Shown here piece after piece: positions 63,781 through 64,000 of a DNA stretch of 64,000 nucleotides (position 1 is the first letter of the stretch; the number at the start of each line of letters is the position of its first letter). A model generated the notes under the pieces. It did no database searches. It was given only the letters and a program-made list of their open reading frames with translations, and was not told where the DNA came from. The position numbers were made by a program, and so were the translations under genes. Source of the stretch: Prostheceraeus crozeri (taxonomy: Eukaryota > Platyhelminthes > Polycladida > Euryleptidae); contig CAJQUW010006272.1 of assembly GCA_907163375.1 (NCBI GenBank), positions 108,470 to 172,469 of the forward strand. The letters run 5' to 3'.

Positions 63781-64000
63781 TTGGATAGCGACAAGAATGG
63801 CCCTGCCGTCTTTGGCTGACGCGTCCCCCCCCCCTCTGGCACGGCAGAGTGTCGTGGTCGGCCGCCGTGGTGCTTCGTGTCTGAGTCCCCCCCCCCTCTG
63901 GAACGACAGAGGTTGTGGTCTGTCGTGGTGTGCCGGCCGGGTGGGTCCACGTTCACAACATGTTCGCTGACGTCCCCCCCCCCTCTGCAACGACAGAGTG
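63781..64000. repeat. GC-rich repeat with C-runs at the window end
   Basis: A run of 9-10 C followed by TCTGGNACGNCAGAG or TCTGCAACGACAGAGTG occurs three times (about 63,825, 63,886, 63,974), with GTGTCGTGGTCGGCC-type spacers. The irregular spacing (about 61 and 88 bp) and GC content resemble the 5'UTR monomers of some LINEs on the minus strand. The array continues out of the window. Confidence 0.65.

Noticed and set aside
63667-63990. Minus-strand frame of 107 codons with GGG-rich blocks
   Set aside because: Produced by the C-run repeat at the window end; no domain.

Overview
This is invertebrate animal nuclear DNA, probably marine, judged from its make-up: AT-rich sequence, spliceosomal introns, and a dense mixture of Penelope-like elements (PLEs), LINEs, Tc1, hAT, P and Foldback/Mutator-type DNA transposons, and a Polinton. 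The species cannot be read from the sequence. Only one piece of an ordinary host gene is convincing: a TMEM272-like membrane protein exon at 13,795-14,270. Almost everything else recognisable is mobile or repetitive.

Layout. 1-2,760: a PIF/Harbinger-type Myb/SANT fragment beside an RTE-like LINE fragment and a 182-bp tandem repeat. 3,247-4,131: a 313-bp MITE with an 8-bp target duplication, then a THAP-domain relic. 5,000-8,940: C-rich sequence, an inverted-repeat composite with four hammerhead-like motifs, and minisatellites. 8,940-10,430: the 5' half of another LINE. 10.4-15.6 kb: mostly unannotated, holding the TMEM272-like exon. 15,600-18,052: a Tc1 element and a second TA-flanked element that share one TA. 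18.77-28.31 kb: PLE tails, then a hAT-type element holding an 8.2-kb Foldback-like element whose inverted arms carry 157-bp satellite arrays. 29.9-33.2 kb: a PLE endonuclease fragment and a LINE tail.

The core of the window is a three-level nest. A PLE (35,013-59,347) next to (TA)n microsatellites was hit by a 22.6-kb Polinton (35,470-58,078; TIRs about 300 bp, 6-bp duplication CGGATG). The Polinton's polymerase gene was then hit by a P-type element (42,322-44,555; TIR CAGGGAATTATAGAT, 8-bp duplication CATGGAAT). The Polinton is a broken fossil but keeps its full kit: protein-primed DNA polymerase, chromodomain integrase, packaging ATPase, adenovirus-type protease, major capsid, a probable minor capsid, basic core and pVI-like proteins. 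It also has less usual cargo: a UBA plus IAP-type RING protein, a TBP-fold-like protein, and a gene with five coding exons, phase-0 introns and a likely 5'UTR intron. Three more PLE pieces fill 59.6-63.5 kb, and a C-run minisatellite closes the window.

How the parts relate. The virion and packaging genes of the Polinton lie on the minus strand on its right side; polymerase and cargo genes lie on the plus strand on its left. Many Polinton genes have a TATATAAG-type box close upstream. Target duplications at every nested boundary give a clear order of insertion.
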